Source: Microbacteriaceae bacterium X2B
Lineage (GTDB): Bacteria; Actinomycetota; Actinomycetes; Actinomycetales; Microbacteriaceae
NCBI GenBank assembly: GCA_005502445.1
Contig: SCPB01000001.1
Span: forward strand, 124,001 to 188,000
Reading direction: 5' to 3'
Length of the DNA: 64,000 nucleotides
The position numbers and the translations under genes are program-made. Within the stretch, counting starts at the first letter, position 1. Each line of letters begins with the position of its first letter. This document shows positions 6,663-16,154 of the stretch, piece by piece. The notes under the pieces are model-generated. The model did not search any database and had not been told where the DNA came from. It was given only the letters and a program-made list of their open reading frames with translations.

Positions 6663-6833
6663 GAAAGTGCGCAATGCGTCGCCCCCACCACGCGCGGAGC
6701 CGCAGTGAACAGGAGGATTGCTTGACGGTGCCTCGGTCTCGAACGAAGTCCCGCGCGAATTCGGCGCAGGAGAGCGCACGGATCACGCACTCCGGTCGCA
6801 TGTTGCGTGAAAGTGCGCAGATTCATGCGCACT
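6663..6833. promoter_or_regulatory. DeoR operator cluster in divergent promoter region
   Basis: GAAAGTGCGCA occurs at 6663-6673 and again at 6809-6819. The second copy forms a perfect inverted repeat, AGTGCGCA (6812-6819) and TGCGCACT (6826-6833), separated by 6 bases. One copy lies near the regulator's own promoter and the palindrome abuts the -35 of the ABC operon, about 145 bp apart, which would allow repression by looping. The rest of 6589-6967 shows no gene. Confidence 0.7.
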
Positions 6834-6838
6834 ATCGC

Positions 6839-6868
6839 TTGACACGGCGCGCACATCCTCGCTAGCGT
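6839..6868 (+). promoter_or_regulatory. Promoter of the ABC-DhaK operon
   Basis: TTGACA at 6839-6844 is a consensus -35. TAGCGT at 6863-6868, after an 18-base spacer, is a plausible -10. The operator palindrome ends 5 bases before the -35. Confidence 0.6.
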
Positions 6869-6967
6869 CCTCCCTCAGCGACACATCCCGACACAGCATG
6901 GTCAGAGATTGCCGCGTCCTGATGACGGCGAAAGCAGTCATTCACTCGTTCACAAAGGAGTAAACGT

Positions 6968-8008
6968 ATGGATCGCACTCGACTTGGCCGTGGCCTGGCG
7001 CTCGCGGCAAGTTCAACCCTCCTCCTCGTCGGCTGCACCACGGTCGGCGCGGGTTCCGGCGACAGCGCCGGTGGCGGCGACGCCGCACCCGAAGACATGG
7101 TGATGGTCACGGTCGTCAAGGCTCAGACCATCCCGTGGTTCCAGCGCATGGCCGTCGGCGTCCAGGAGTTCGCCGACGAGACCGGCATCGACGCCCGCCA
7201 GGAAGGTGCGGACGACGTCAGCCCCGAGAAGCAGGTCGCGATCATCCAGGACCTCATCGCCCAGGGACCGACCGCCATCACGGTCGTCCCGAACTCGCCC
7301 GAAGCGCTCTCGAGCGTTCTCGCGCAGGCTCGCGAGCAGGGCATCATCGTCGTCTCGCACGAGGCGACCGGTATCGAGAACGTCGACATCGACATCGAGG
7401 CGTTCGACAACGCCTCCTACGGCGCGGAGATCATGGACAACCTCGCCGAGTGCACCGGTGGCGAGGGCGAGTACGTGCAGTTCGTGGGCGGTCTGACCGC
7501 CAAGACCCACATGGAGTGGGTCGAGGCCGGCTACCAGAACCAGCTCGAGAACTACCCGGGCATGACGCGTGTGGAGACGCCGATCGAGAGCACCGACAAC
7601 CAGGAGACCGCCTACGAGCGCGCTAAGGAGATCCTTGCCAAGTACCCGAACATCGCCGGATTCCAGGGCTCAGCCGGCAACGACGTGCCGGGCATCGGTC
7701 GCGCGGTGCAGGAGGCCGGCCTCGAGGACGAGGTGTGCGTGATGGGCACGTCGATCCCCTCGGTGGCCAACCAGTACCTGGCCGACGGCTCCATCGACAA
7801 GATCTTCTTCTGGGACCCGGCGCTCGCCGGCAAGGCCCAGCTCGAGATCGCGCGGATCCTCGCTGAGGGCGGCGAGATCGAAGAGGGCACCGACCTCGGC
7901 ATCGAGGGCTACACCTCGCTCAAGAAGCTCGAGGGCTACGACAATGTCTTCGTCGGCGACGCCTCGGTGGCGGCAGACGCCGAGACCGCGGCGCAGTACG
8001 ACTTCTAG
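6968..8008 (+). CDS. Sugar ABC transporter substrate-binding lipoprotein (LsrB/RhaS type)
   Basis: This 346-residue lipoprotein has a signal peptide with lipobox 'LLVGC' (Cys22) and a periplasmic-binding-protein type 1 fold. 'WFQRMAVGVQEFADETGID', 'QDLIAQGPTAITVVPNSPEA' and 'VSHEATGIENVD' are typical of the LsrB/RhaS branch, and 'GSAGNDVPGIGRAVQEAGL' forms the hinge region of the second lobe. It would capture a sugar outside the membrane for the RbsA/RbsC-like transporter encoded next. GAAAGGAG-like bases precede the ATG ('ACAAAGGAGTAAACGT'). A strong stem-loop follows the stop. Confidence 0.9.
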   Translation: MDRTRLGRGLALAASSTLLLVGCTTVGAGSGDSAGGGDAAPEDMVMVTVVKAQTIPWFQRMAVGVQEFADETGIDARQEGADDVSPEKQVAIIQDLIAQGPTAITVVPNSPEALSSVLAQAREQGIIVVSHEATGIENVDIDIEAFDNASYGAEIMDNLAECTGGEGEYVQFVGGLTAKTHMEWVEAGYQNQLENYPGMTRVETPIESTDNQETAYERAKEILAKYPNIAGFQGSAGNDVPGIGRAVQEAGLEDEVCVMGTSIPSVANQYLADGSIDKIFFWDPALAGKAQLEIARILAEGGEIEEGTDLGIEGYTSLKKLEGYDNVFVGDASVAADAETAAQYDF

Positions 8009-8025
8009 AGTCTCGATCAATCCCT

Positions 8026-8062
8026 GCTCCGGGGGCGCGCGCTCGATACGCGCTCCCGGAGC
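8026..8062 (+). terminator. Stem-loop after binding-protein gene (partial terminator)
   Basis: The arms at 8026-8039 and 8049-8062 pair at 13 of 14 positions around a 9-base loop, between the binding-protein and ATPase genes. No U-tract follows, so it more likely stabilises the upstream mRNA or terminates only part of the transcripts, raising binding protein over transporter. Confidence 0.65.
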
Positions 8063-8083
8063 TCCACGTCAGGAAGGCCGACG

Positions 8084-9595
8084 ATGGCATCTCCTCCGAC
8101 GGCAGCCGTCGAACCCGTGCTCGCGGTGCACGGCATCACGAAGCGGTTCGGCGGCGTCACAGCGCTCGCGGGCGTCTCGCTCGACCTACTGCCCGGCGAG
8201 GTGCACTGCCTCGCCGGCGAGAACGGCTGCGGCAAGTCCACACTGATCAAGATCATCTCGGGCGTCGAGCGGCCCGACAGCGGCGAGGTGATCATCGACG
8301 GCGTCGCGCACTCCCGCATGAACGCGACGTCGGCGATCACCAGCGGTGTGCAGGTGATCTACCAGGACTTCTCGCTCTTCCCCAACTTGACGGTCGCCGA
8401 GAACATCGTGCTCACCGCCGAGGTCGCCGGTCGGCAGAAGCTGTACCGTGCAGCGTCGGTGCGACCGAAGGCACGCGCGATCGTCGACGAACTGCAGCTC
8501 GATCTCGACCTCGACAGCGAGGTCGGCGACCTCTCCGTCGCGGACAAGCAGCTGACGGCCATCTGCCGCGCCCTCGTGCACGCCGCCCGCGTCATCATCA
8601 TGGACGAGCCCACCACGGCTCTCACGCACACCGAGGTCGCCCGACTCTTCGCGGTGGTCGAGCGACTGCGCGCCCGCGGTGTAGCCCTCGTCTTCGTCTC
8701 GCACAAGCTCGAAGAAGTGCTCGCGATCTCGCAGCGCGTCACGATCATGCGGTCCGGCCGCGTCGTCACCAGCGGTCTCGCCTCCGACTTCGATCGGCGT
8801 TCGATCGCCGAGCACATGACGGGCAGCGAACTCGACGAGTCGCGGCTCGTCGCCGATCTCGACGAGTCGGCCGCCCCGCGCCTCGTCGTCTCGCATCTCG
8901 ATCTGCCCGGCGCCTTCCACGATGTGTCGTTCTCGGTGCGGCCGGGCGAGATCCTCGGCGTGACCGGGCTTCTCGGGTCGGGTCGCACCGAGATCGCCGA
9001 GGCGATCTTCGGAGCGCGACCGGCCGCATCCGGCGAGATCTTCATCGATGGACGCCGCGCGGACATCCGCAGCATCCCCGACGCCGTCGACGCGGGCATC
9101 GGCTACGTGCCGGAGGATCGCCTGTCGCAGGGCCTCTTCCTCGAGAAGTCGATCGCCGACAACATCGTCGCGGGCTCGCTCGACCGGCATCGCAACCGCT
9201 GGCACGGTCTCGACCGCGCGAGGATCCGCGCGACGATCGCCGGGCTGTTCTCCGACCTGAAGATCAACGCTCCGAACCCCGAGGCCCCCGTCCGCTCGCT
9301 CTCGGGCGGCAACGCTCAGCGCGTCGTGCTCGCGAAGTGGCTCGCCACCGAGCCGAAGGTGCTCGTACTCAACGGCCCGACTGTGGGCGTCGACGTCGGA
9401 TCCAAGGCGCAGATCCTCGACCTGCTCCGCAAGGCGGCGGCGAGGGGGATGGCCATCATCGTGATCTCGGACGACGCGCCCGAGCTCGTCTCGTGCTGCC
9501 ATCGCGTGCTCGTGGTCGCCCGCGGCCGCGTCACGCACGAGCTCAGCGGCGACGAGATCACCGCCGAGATCATCCACGAGAGGATGGCGGCCTGA
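8084..9595 (+). CDS. Sugar ABC transporter ATPase, two-domain RbsA type
   Basis: This 503-residue protein has two fused ATPase domains. Domain 1 has Walker A 'GENGCGKST' (residues 45-53), signature 'LSVADKQLTAICRAL' and Walker B 'VIIMDEPTTAL'. Domain 2 has a degenerate Walker A, 'TGLLGSGRTEIAEAIFG', intact signature 'LSGGNAQRVVLAKWLA' and 'VLNGPTVGVDVGSKAQI' in the Walker B region. That asymmetry is normal for RbsA-type proteins, where the C-terminal site is degenerate. It energises uptake with the two permeases that follow, with a 1-base gap to the first of them. Confidence 0.92.
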   Translation: MASPPTAAVEPVLAVHGITKRFGGVTALAGVSLDLLPGEVHCLAGENGCGKSTLIKIISGVERPDSGEVIIDGVAHSRMNATSAITSGVQVIYQDFSLFPNLTVAENIVLTAEVAGRQKLYRAASVRPKARAIVDELQLDLDLDSEVGDLSVADKQLTAICRALVHAARVIIMDEPTTALTHTEVARLFAVVERLRARGVALVFVSHKLEEVLAISQRVTIMRSGRVVTSGLASDFDRRSIAEHMTGSELDESRLVADLDESAAPRLVVSHLDLPGAFHDVSFSVRPGEILGVTGLLGSGRTEIAEAIFGARPAASGEIFIDGRRADIRSIPDAVDAGIGYVPEDRLSQGLFLEKSIADNIVAGSLDRHRNRWHGLDRARIRATIAGLFSDLKINAPNPEAPVRSLSGGNAQRVVLAKWLATEPKVLVLNGPTVGVDVGSKAQILDLLRKAAARGMAIIVISDDAPELVSCCHRVLVVARGRVTHELSGDEITAEIIHERMAA

Positions 9596-9596
9596 C

Positions 9597-10640
9597 ATGC
9601 AGATGCTCCGCACCCTGCGCGGGTCGAACAACGAAGGCGTCCTCGCCCTCGTGCTCCTCACGCTCATCATCGCGATGTCGATCATCAGCCCGGCGTTCCT
9701 CAGCGCCGGCACGGCGTTCTCGACGCTGCGCAGCGCCACCGTGCCGCTGATCTTCGCCCTCGCGGTGCTCGTCGTCATCGTCTCCGGCGGCATCGACGTG
9801 TCGTTCGCCGCGGTGGCGATCTTCTCGGCCTACACGGCCGTGTCGTTCGCCATCACGACCGCCCCCGACCTCCCCGCATTCGCGATCATCGGGTTCGCGA
9901 TCGCGATCGGCGCGGTGCTCGGCTTGTTCAACGGGGTCGTCATCGCGCGGTTCCGACTTCCCACGCTCATCGTCACCCTCGGCACACAGGGCGTCTTCGT
10001 CGGAGTCATGTACACCTACGTCGGAGCGACGTACTACGCGCAGCTGCCTCCCTCTCTCGCCTCGTTGTCATCGGTCACCGTGATCGACTTCGCGACCGGC
10101 ACCGGTCGGGCCTCGCTGCACGTCATGGCCGTCGTCGCCATCGGCCTGAGTCTCATCATCTGGTGGATGCTCACGCGAACCATGTTCGGCCGCGCCCTGT
10201 ACGCGATCGGGGGCGATGCGGAGGCGGCCCGACGGGCCGGATTCCGGGTCATGCGCACGCAGGTGCTCGTCTACGTGCTCGTCGGAGTTCTGGCGGCGAT
10301 CGCCGGCGTCGCCCACATGGTCATGGGGCGCAGCGCCAACCCGCAAGACCTCGTCGGCGACGAGCTCGACATCATCGCCGCGGTGGTGCTCGGCGGGGCC
10401 TCGATCTTCGGCGGTCGCGGATCGGTGCTCGGCACGGTGCTGGGCGTCATCCTGATCCAGGTCATCAACAACAGCCTGCTGCTCGCCGGCGTCCCGAGCG
10501 CGTGGCTGCGGGCCGCGGTCGGAATGCTGCTCATCGCCGGTGTGGGAATTCAGGCGATCGCGGCGCGCAAGAAGGCGCGACGGGTTCATACCGTCGACGA
10601 GCAGAAGGCCGACCGAGTGGTCGAGGAGGTCGCATCATGA
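9597..10640 (+). CDS. Sugar ABC transporter permease 1 (RbsC type)
   Basis: This 347-residue protein is almost entirely hydrophobic, with about ten membrane segments. It has the RbsC-family landmarks 'VVIVSGGIDVSFAAVAIFSA', 'PTLIVTLGTQGVFVG' and 'DIIAAVVLGGASIFGGRGS'. The start is ATG one base after the ATPase stop, and the stop overlaps the next permease (ATGA). It pairs with the second permease as a heterodimer, the usual arrangement in rhamnose and AI-2 type importers. Confidence 0.92.
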   Translation: MQMLRTLRGSNNEGVLALVLLTLIIAMSIISPAFLSAGTAFSTLRSATVPLIFALAVLVVIVSGGIDVSFAAVAIFSAYTAVSFAITTAPDLPAFAIIGFAIAIGAVLGLFNGVVIARFRLPTLIVTLGTQGVFVGVMYTYVGATYYAQLPPSLASLSSVTVIDFATGTGRASLHVMAVVAIGLSLIIWWMLTRTMFGRALYAIGGDAEAARRAGFRVMRTQVLVYVLVGVLAAIAGVAHMVMGRSANPQDLVGDELDIIAAVVLGGASIFGGRGSVLGTVLGVILIQVINNSLLLAGVPSAWLRAAVGMLLIAGVGIQAIAARKKARRVHTVDEQKADRVVEEVAS

Positions 10641-11803
10641 GCGCGAAGACGACACCCGACCGGCGCGCGACGCCGCCGTCGCCTGCGCAATCGCCGCAGC
10701 GGCCCGCGGCGCGATTCAACGACCGGCTCGAGCAGGCGACGCGCGGCGCGATGGCTCGAGTTGCCGGCAACCGGAAGACCGGGCGCATGGTCGTCGCGTT
10801 CGTGCTCGCGTTCTCGATCTTCGCGATCGCGAACCCGCGCGTGTTCCTCAGCCCGCTGAACATGCAGAACATCGGCGTCGCGGCGCCCGAGATCGGCGTG
10901 ATCGCGATCGCCATGATGCTCGCGATGCTCACCGGGGGGATCGACCTCTCGCTCGTCGCGATCGCCAACCTGTCGGCGATCACGATCGTCTCGCTGTATT
11001 CGGGCATCGCCGCGAGCGATCCGGCGCTCGCCGAGAGCCTCACGATCCCGATCCTGCTCGCCGGCGTCGTGGTCGGCATCGGGTGCGGGGTGCTCAACAG
11101 CGTGCTCGTGAGCGTCGTCGGCATCACGCCCATCCTCGCCACGCTCGGAACCATGCAGATCCTCAACGGCATCGCCGTCGTCACGACCGGCGGGTCGACC
11201 CTCTACGGCGCGCCCGCGGGGCTCTCGGCCTTCGGCCGCACGGCTCTCGGCCCCGTGCCGCTGCTGTTCGTCGTGTTCATCGTGATCGCCGCGCTCGTCG
11301 CCCTCTTCGTGAGCAGGACGCCGCTCGGTCGCAAGATCCAGCTCGAGGGCGCGAACCCGGTCGCGGCGCGGTACTCGGGAATCAGCAGCAGAACCGTGCT
11401 CACGAGCACATACACGATCGGCGGCGCTCTCGCGGGGGTCGCGGGCGTGCTGTTCCTCGCCCGCAACCCGACGGCATCGGCCGACTACGGCGCCTCGTAC
11501 GTGCTGCTCGTGATCGTCATCGCGGTGCTCGGCGGGACCAACCCGAACGGCGGCTTCGCCTCGGTCGCCGGCATCGTGCTGGCCACCCTGACGCTGCAGA
11601 TCGTGTCGAGCGGCTTCACCGCGCTGCGGCTGTCGTCGTACGAATACGCGATCGCCCAGGGGGTCATCCTCATCGCCGTCATGGTGCTCGACTACCTGAT
11701 GGCGAACCGACGATCGAGGCGCTCCCGCGTCGAGCCCGGGCCCCCGCCCACACCACCCGGTCTGGCCGACTCCTCATCCACGACCCTCACCGACAGCCAC
11801 TAG
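10637..11803 (+). CDS. Sugar ABC transporter permease 2 (RbsC type)
   Basis: This 388-residue permease has a hydrophilic, Pro/Arg-rich N-terminal tail of about 45 residues followed by about ten membrane segments. Family motifs are 'MLAMLTGGIDLSLVAIANLS', 'ITPILATLGTMQILNG' and 'VLLVIVIAVLGGTNPNGGF'. The ATG at 10637 overlaps the first permease's stop. The C-terminal tail is Pro/Ser-rich, and its last codons and stop lie within the first copy of an 18-bp tandem duplication. Confidence 0.92.
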   Translation: MSAKTTPDRRATPPSPAQSPQRPAARFNDRLEQATRGAMARVAGNRKTGRMVVAFVLAFSIFAIANPRVFLSPLNMQNIGVAAPEIGVIAIAMMLAMLTGGIDLSLVAIANLSAITIVSLYSGIAASDPALAESLTIPILLAGVVVGIGCGVLNSVLVSVVGITPILATLGTMQILNGIAVVTTGGSTLYGAPAGLSAFGRTALGPVPLLFVVFIVIAALVALFVSRTPLGRKIQLEGANPVAARYSGISSRTVLTSTYTIGGALAGVAGVLFLARNPTASADYGASYVLLVIVIAVLGGTNPNGGFASVAGIVLATLTLQIVSSGFTALRLSSYEYAIAQGVILIAVMVLDYLMANRRSRRSRVEPGPPPTPPGLADSSSTTLTDSH

Positions 11804-11824
11804 AGAACCGACAGCCACTAGAGA
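11789..11824. repeat. 18-bp tandem duplication spanning permease stop
   Basis: The 18-base unit ACCGACAGCCACTAGAGA is present twice in perfect tandem (11789-11806, 11807-11824). The first copy contains the permease stop TAG; the second lies in the leader of the kinase gene and contributes the A/G-rich bases ahead of its ribosome site. Confidence 0.9.
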
Positions 11825-11836
11825 TACGGAGCACTC

Positions 11837-12838
<1,002 letters not shown>

Positions 12839-12844
12839 ACATCG

Positions 12845-13480
12845 ATGAACGGACACGAACTGAGCATCGCGATCCAGAACTGCCTGACCGTCTTCCCCGA
12901 GTACGCCGACGAGCTCGGCGACCTCGACCAGGCCCTCGGCGACGGCGATCTCGGCATCACGGTCTCCCTCGGCGCGCAGGCCGTCATCGACGCACTGCTG
13001 CAGCTGCCTCCGGAGTCGAAGCCGACCGAGGTCGTGCTCGCCTGCGCCAAGGCCTTCGCCAACGCCAACCCCTCGACGATGGCCGCCCTCGTCGCGGGTG
13101 CTCTGCTCGCGGGTTCCCGGGTGTGGGGCGACGCCGAGTCGATCGACTCCGAGATGGTGAACAAGTTCGCGCTCGCGGCGGCCGAGTCGATCAGCCAGCG
13201 GGGCAAGTCGCAGGTCGGCGACAAGACGATCCTCGACGCGATGTTCCCGGCGGCCGAGGCTCTGCGCGAGACGAACTCGGGCGCGGATCGTCTCGACGCG
13301 GCGATCGAGGCCGCCGAACGGGGGGTGATCACGTCGAAGGAGCTCCAGTCCCGACGCGGGCGCGCCTCCTGGCTGCAGGATCGCAGCATCGGTCTGCAGG
13401 ACCCGGGAGCGACCGCGTTCCTGCGGTTCCTGCAGTCGTGGAAGGCCTCGAACACTCCCAGCCGTGCGGCGGTGAGCTGA
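12845..13480 (+). CDS. dhaL: DhaL-type nucleotide-binding kinase subunit
   Basis: This 211-residue, all-helical DhaL protein has nucleotide-metal residues in 'LGDGDLGITVSLG' (about 34-46), then 'GDKTILDAMFPAAEAL' and the C-terminal loop 'GRASWLQDRSIGLQDPGA'. It completes the kinase with the preceding DhaK. In PTS-type systems DhaL holds ADP and is re-phosphorylated by DhaM, while in other systems it uses ATP directly. No dhaM is present in this window, so ATP dependence is the simpler reading. It lies 6 bases after dhaK. Confidence 0.88.
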   Translation: MNGHELSIAIQNCLTVFPEYADELGDLDQALGDGDLGITVSLGAQAVIDALLQLPPESKPTEVVLACAKAFANANPSTMAALVAGALLAGSRVWGDAESIDSEMVNKFALAAAESISQRGKSQVGDKTILDAMFPAAEALRETNSGADRLDAAIEAAERGVITSKELQSRRGRASWLQDRSIGLQDPGATAFLRFLQSWKASNTPSRAAVS

Positions 13481-13481
13481 G

Positions 13482-14372
13482 ATGGCGAGAGTCACGGTCA
13501 TCGGCCTCGGCACGATGGGGCGCGGCATGGCCCGCAACCTGCTCGATGCCGCCCATGACGTCACGGTGTGGAACCGCACAGCCGATCGTGCGACCGACCT
13601 CGTCGGGCGGGGCGCGGCGCAGGCGCCCTCGATCGCCGCCGCGGTGGCCGAGGCGGAGTTCGTGCTCTACTGCCTCTCCGACGACGCTGCCGTGCGAGCG
13701 GTGGTGCTCGGACCCGACGGTCTCGCAGCACTCGTCCCCGACAGCGCGATCGTCGTGGACCTCTCGACGATCAGCCCGCAGGCGAGCGCGGAGGAGCGCG
13801 AGGCCTTCGAGCGTCGCGGCGTCGCGTTCATCGACGCGCCGGTGTTCGGCTCGAAGGGCGAAGCGGAATCCGGCGGACTGTGGGTCGTCGCGGGCGGCGA
13901 GACCGATGTCGTCGAGGTCGCCTGCCCCGTCCTCGACGCGATCAGCAGCTCCGTCCATCACGTGGGCGGACCGGGCGCGGGCGTGCGCATGAAGCTCGTG
14001 GGCAACCTCATCGTCGCCTCGCAGCTGCTCGCGCTCGGCGAGTCGCTCGCACTCGCGCGCAAGGCGGGGCTCGATCTCGACGCGGTGCTCGAGGTGCTGT
14101 CGGTGACCGACTTCCGGTCGCCGATCTTCGACGGCGTCGGAGCCGCCGTGCTCGCGGGCGACTATTCGCCCTCCTTCGCGCTCGCCCTCATGCAGAAGGA
14201 CACGCGACTGATCCGCGCTTTCGCCGCCGAGCTCGACGCGCCCGTCAGGGGCCTCGAGGTCGCCGCGGACTACGTCGACGCCGCGGTCTCGGCGGGCTAC
14301 GGCGCCGAGAACGCTTCGGCGCTCATCAAGGCGATCGCCGCCCGAGCGGAGGTCGACCTGAGCCGGACATAA
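13482..14372 (+). CDS. NAD(P)-dependent beta-hydroxyacid dehydrogenase
   Basis: This 296-residue protein is of the 3-hydroxyisobutyrate dehydrogenase-like family. Its Rossmann motif is 'GLGTMGRGMARNLL', the substrate loop 'DAPVFGSKGEAESGG' and the catalytic lysine lies in 'GAGVRMKLVGNLIVA' (about residue 170). Family members oxidise hydroxy acids, including four-carbon acid sugars such as threonate. Placement one base after dhaL, as the last gene of the operon, suggests it oxidises the imported compound or an intermediate before or after phosphorylation. The actual substrate is not readable. Confidence 0.85.
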   Translation: MARVTVIGLGTMGRGMARNLLDAAHDVTVWNRTADRATDLVGRGAAQAPSIAAAVAEAEFVLYCLSDDAAVRAVVLGPDGLAALVPDSAIVVDLSTISPQASAEEREAFERRGVAFIDAPVFGSKGEAESGGLWVVAGGETDVVEVACPVLDAISSSVHHVGGPGAGVRMKLVGNLIVASQLLALGESLALARKAGLDLDAVLEVLSVTDFRSPIFDGVGAAVLAGDYSPSFALALMQKDTRLIRAFAAELDAPVRGLEVAADYVDAAVSAGYGAENASALIKAIAARAEVDLSRT

Positions 14373-14379
14373 TCGGCCC

Positions 14380-15676
14380 ATGACCGCGAGCCCGGCGCGA
14401 ACGCGCCGCATCCACCCCGCCTGGATCGTCGCGACGGTCGCCTTCCTCGCCCTCGTCGGCGCCGCGGGCTTCCGGGCGGCGCCGAGCGTGCTCATGCTGC
14501 CCCTCGAGCAGGAGTTCGGCTGGACCCGCACCGAGGTCTCGCTCGCGGTCACCGTCAACCTGCTGCTCTACGGCCTCATGGCGCCGTTCGCGGCCGCGCT
14601 CATGGCCCGCTACGGGCTGCGCCGTGTCACGACGGTCGCCCTGGTGCTCGTCGCGGGCGGCGCCGGATTGAGCATCTTCGCGACCGCTCCGTGGATGCTC
14701 GTGGTCACCTGGGGCGTCATGATCGGCCTGGGCACGGGGTCGATGGCGCTCGTCTTCGCGGCGACCGTCGCCGACAGCTGGTTCGTGAAGCGTCGCGGGC
14801 TCGTCGTCGGCGTGCTCACCGCGGGCAGCGCGACCGGTCAGCTCGCCTTCCTGCCGTTCATCGCGATCCTCGTCGACGAGCAGGGCTGGCGGCAGGCCTC
14901 GCTGCTCGTCGCCGGCGGGGCGCTGCTCGTGGTGCCGATGGTGCTCATCTGGCTGCGCGACCACCCCGTCGAGATCGGGCTGACGCCATACGGAACGCCC
15001 GAAGGGTGGCAGCGGCCGGTGCGCGCGAGCGGCAACGCCGTGCGCAACGCGCTCGGCACACTGCGCCGGGCGGTGCGGGTGCGCACCTTCTGGGCGCTCG
15101 CGATCGGTTTCGCGATCTGCGGCGCGACGACGAACGGCCTCATCGGCACGCACTTCATCCCGAGCGCGCACGACCACGGCATGCCCGAGACGACCGCCGC
15201 CGGGCTGCTCGCGGTCGTGGGCGTCTTCGACATCATCGGCACGATCGCCTCCGGCTGGCTGACCGACCGGGTCAACCCGCGCATCCTGCTCGCGGTGTAC
15301 TACGCCTTCCGCGGGCTGGGCCTGCTCGTGCTGCCCTTCCTGCTCGCGCCCGAGGTGAACCCGCCGATGATCATCTTCATCGTCGTCTACGGCCTCGACT
15401 GGGTCGCGACGGTGCCGCCGACGGTCGCGCTGTGCCGCGAGCCAGATATTCGGCGCCGACGGCCTCATCGTGTTCGGCTGGGTGTTCGCCGCGCACCAGC
15501 TCGGCGCCGCGTTCGCCGCCACGGCGGCGGGTCTCGTGCGCGACACGACGGGGGAGTACACGATCGCCTGGTTCGGTGCGGCGGCGCTCTGCCTCGTCGC
15601 GGCAGTGCTCAGCATCGGCATCGCCCGCGCTGCGACGCCGGCACCCGAACCGGCGATCCCGGCGACGCGCGACTGA
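14380..15676 (+). pseudogene. MFS transporter, frameshifted near its C-terminus
   Basis: The first frame encodes an MFS monocarboxylate/oxalate-type transporter with about ten membrane segments, including the motif 'RYGLRRVTTVALVLVAGG' after helix 2 and 'LTDRVNPRILLAV' after helix 8. After '...VPPTVALCRE' the frame breaks down at about 15440 ('CCAG' where 'CAG' would keep frame) and becomes Arg-rich. The expected continuation 'IFGADGLIVFGWVFAAHQLG' lies in the other frame and ends at 15676. One extra base explains it. It is either a recent pseudogene or a sequencing error; the rest of the gene shows no decay. Confidence 0.8.
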
Positions 15677-15706
15677 GTTCGGCGCTGCGACGATCGACGC
15701 CGTCGC

Positions 15707-16063
15707 TCAGCGCAGGTCGGCGAGGGCCTGGATGAGCTCGTCGACCGTGTGGGCGGCGTTCGAGGGGTGCCGCATCGGCTGATCCGGGTGCAGCAGGTAG
15801 TGGTTCCGGCGCCCGCGCCGCTCGCGCTCCAGGTACCCGGCCGATTCGAGATCGTTGAGGATGCTCACGGCCGACCGCGTCGAGATGCCCACGCCGTCGG
15901 CGATCTGCTGCACCGTCGCATCCGGGTTCTTCGCGACCTCGAGCAGAACGTGCGCGTGGTGCGTGAGGAAGGTCCAGGCGGCCATGCGGTCATCATTCCA
16001 GGTCGGCGGCGACGGGTGGCCCTGTTGCGCGACCGCGTCGGAATCAGGTGAAGCAGTCTTCAT
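15707..16063 (-). CDS. MarR-like winged-helix regulator
   Basis: This 118-residue protein has a winged helix at about residues 35-90 ('VAKNPDATVQQIADGVGIST', 'SAVSILNDLESAGYLERE'). Its basic wing, 'RRGRRNHYLLHPDQP', suits DNA binding. It is transcribed divergently from the SbtA-like transporter with 91 bases between starts, and the palindrome at 16079-16096 lies between them, so it most likely controls both. No ligand-binding domain is present beyond the C-terminal helix. Confidence 0.78.
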   Translation of the reverse strand: MKTASPDSDAVAQQGHPSPPTWNDDRMAAWTFLTHHAHVLLEVAKNPDATVQQIADGVGISTRSAVSILNDLESAGYLERERRGRRNHYLLHPDQPMRHPSNAAHTVDELIQALADLR

Positions 16064-16078
16064 GTATTGTTGACTTCA

Positions 16079-16096
16079 GATGAAACGCGCTTCATC
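16079..16096. promoter_or_regulatory. Operator palindrome between regulator and SbtA-like gene
   Basis: GATGAA-ACGCGC-TTCATC has perfect 6-bp arms, with CGCG in its centre. A weaker TGAAG-CAGT-CTTCA repeat lies at 16049-16062, just inside the regulator gene. Both contain TGAA/TTCA half-sites, suggesting one protein binds both. Confidence 0.7.
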
Positions 16097-16154
16097 TATT
16101 GCTGTCGCCGAAGGTGTCGCAGCCCCGCCTCGACCGCCCCTTATTGGAGCCGCC

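Noticed and set aside
8186-9793. 535-codon minus-strand open frame opposite the ABC ATPase
   Set aside because: Charged low-complexity sequence with no motif; the plus strand has both ATPase domains intact.
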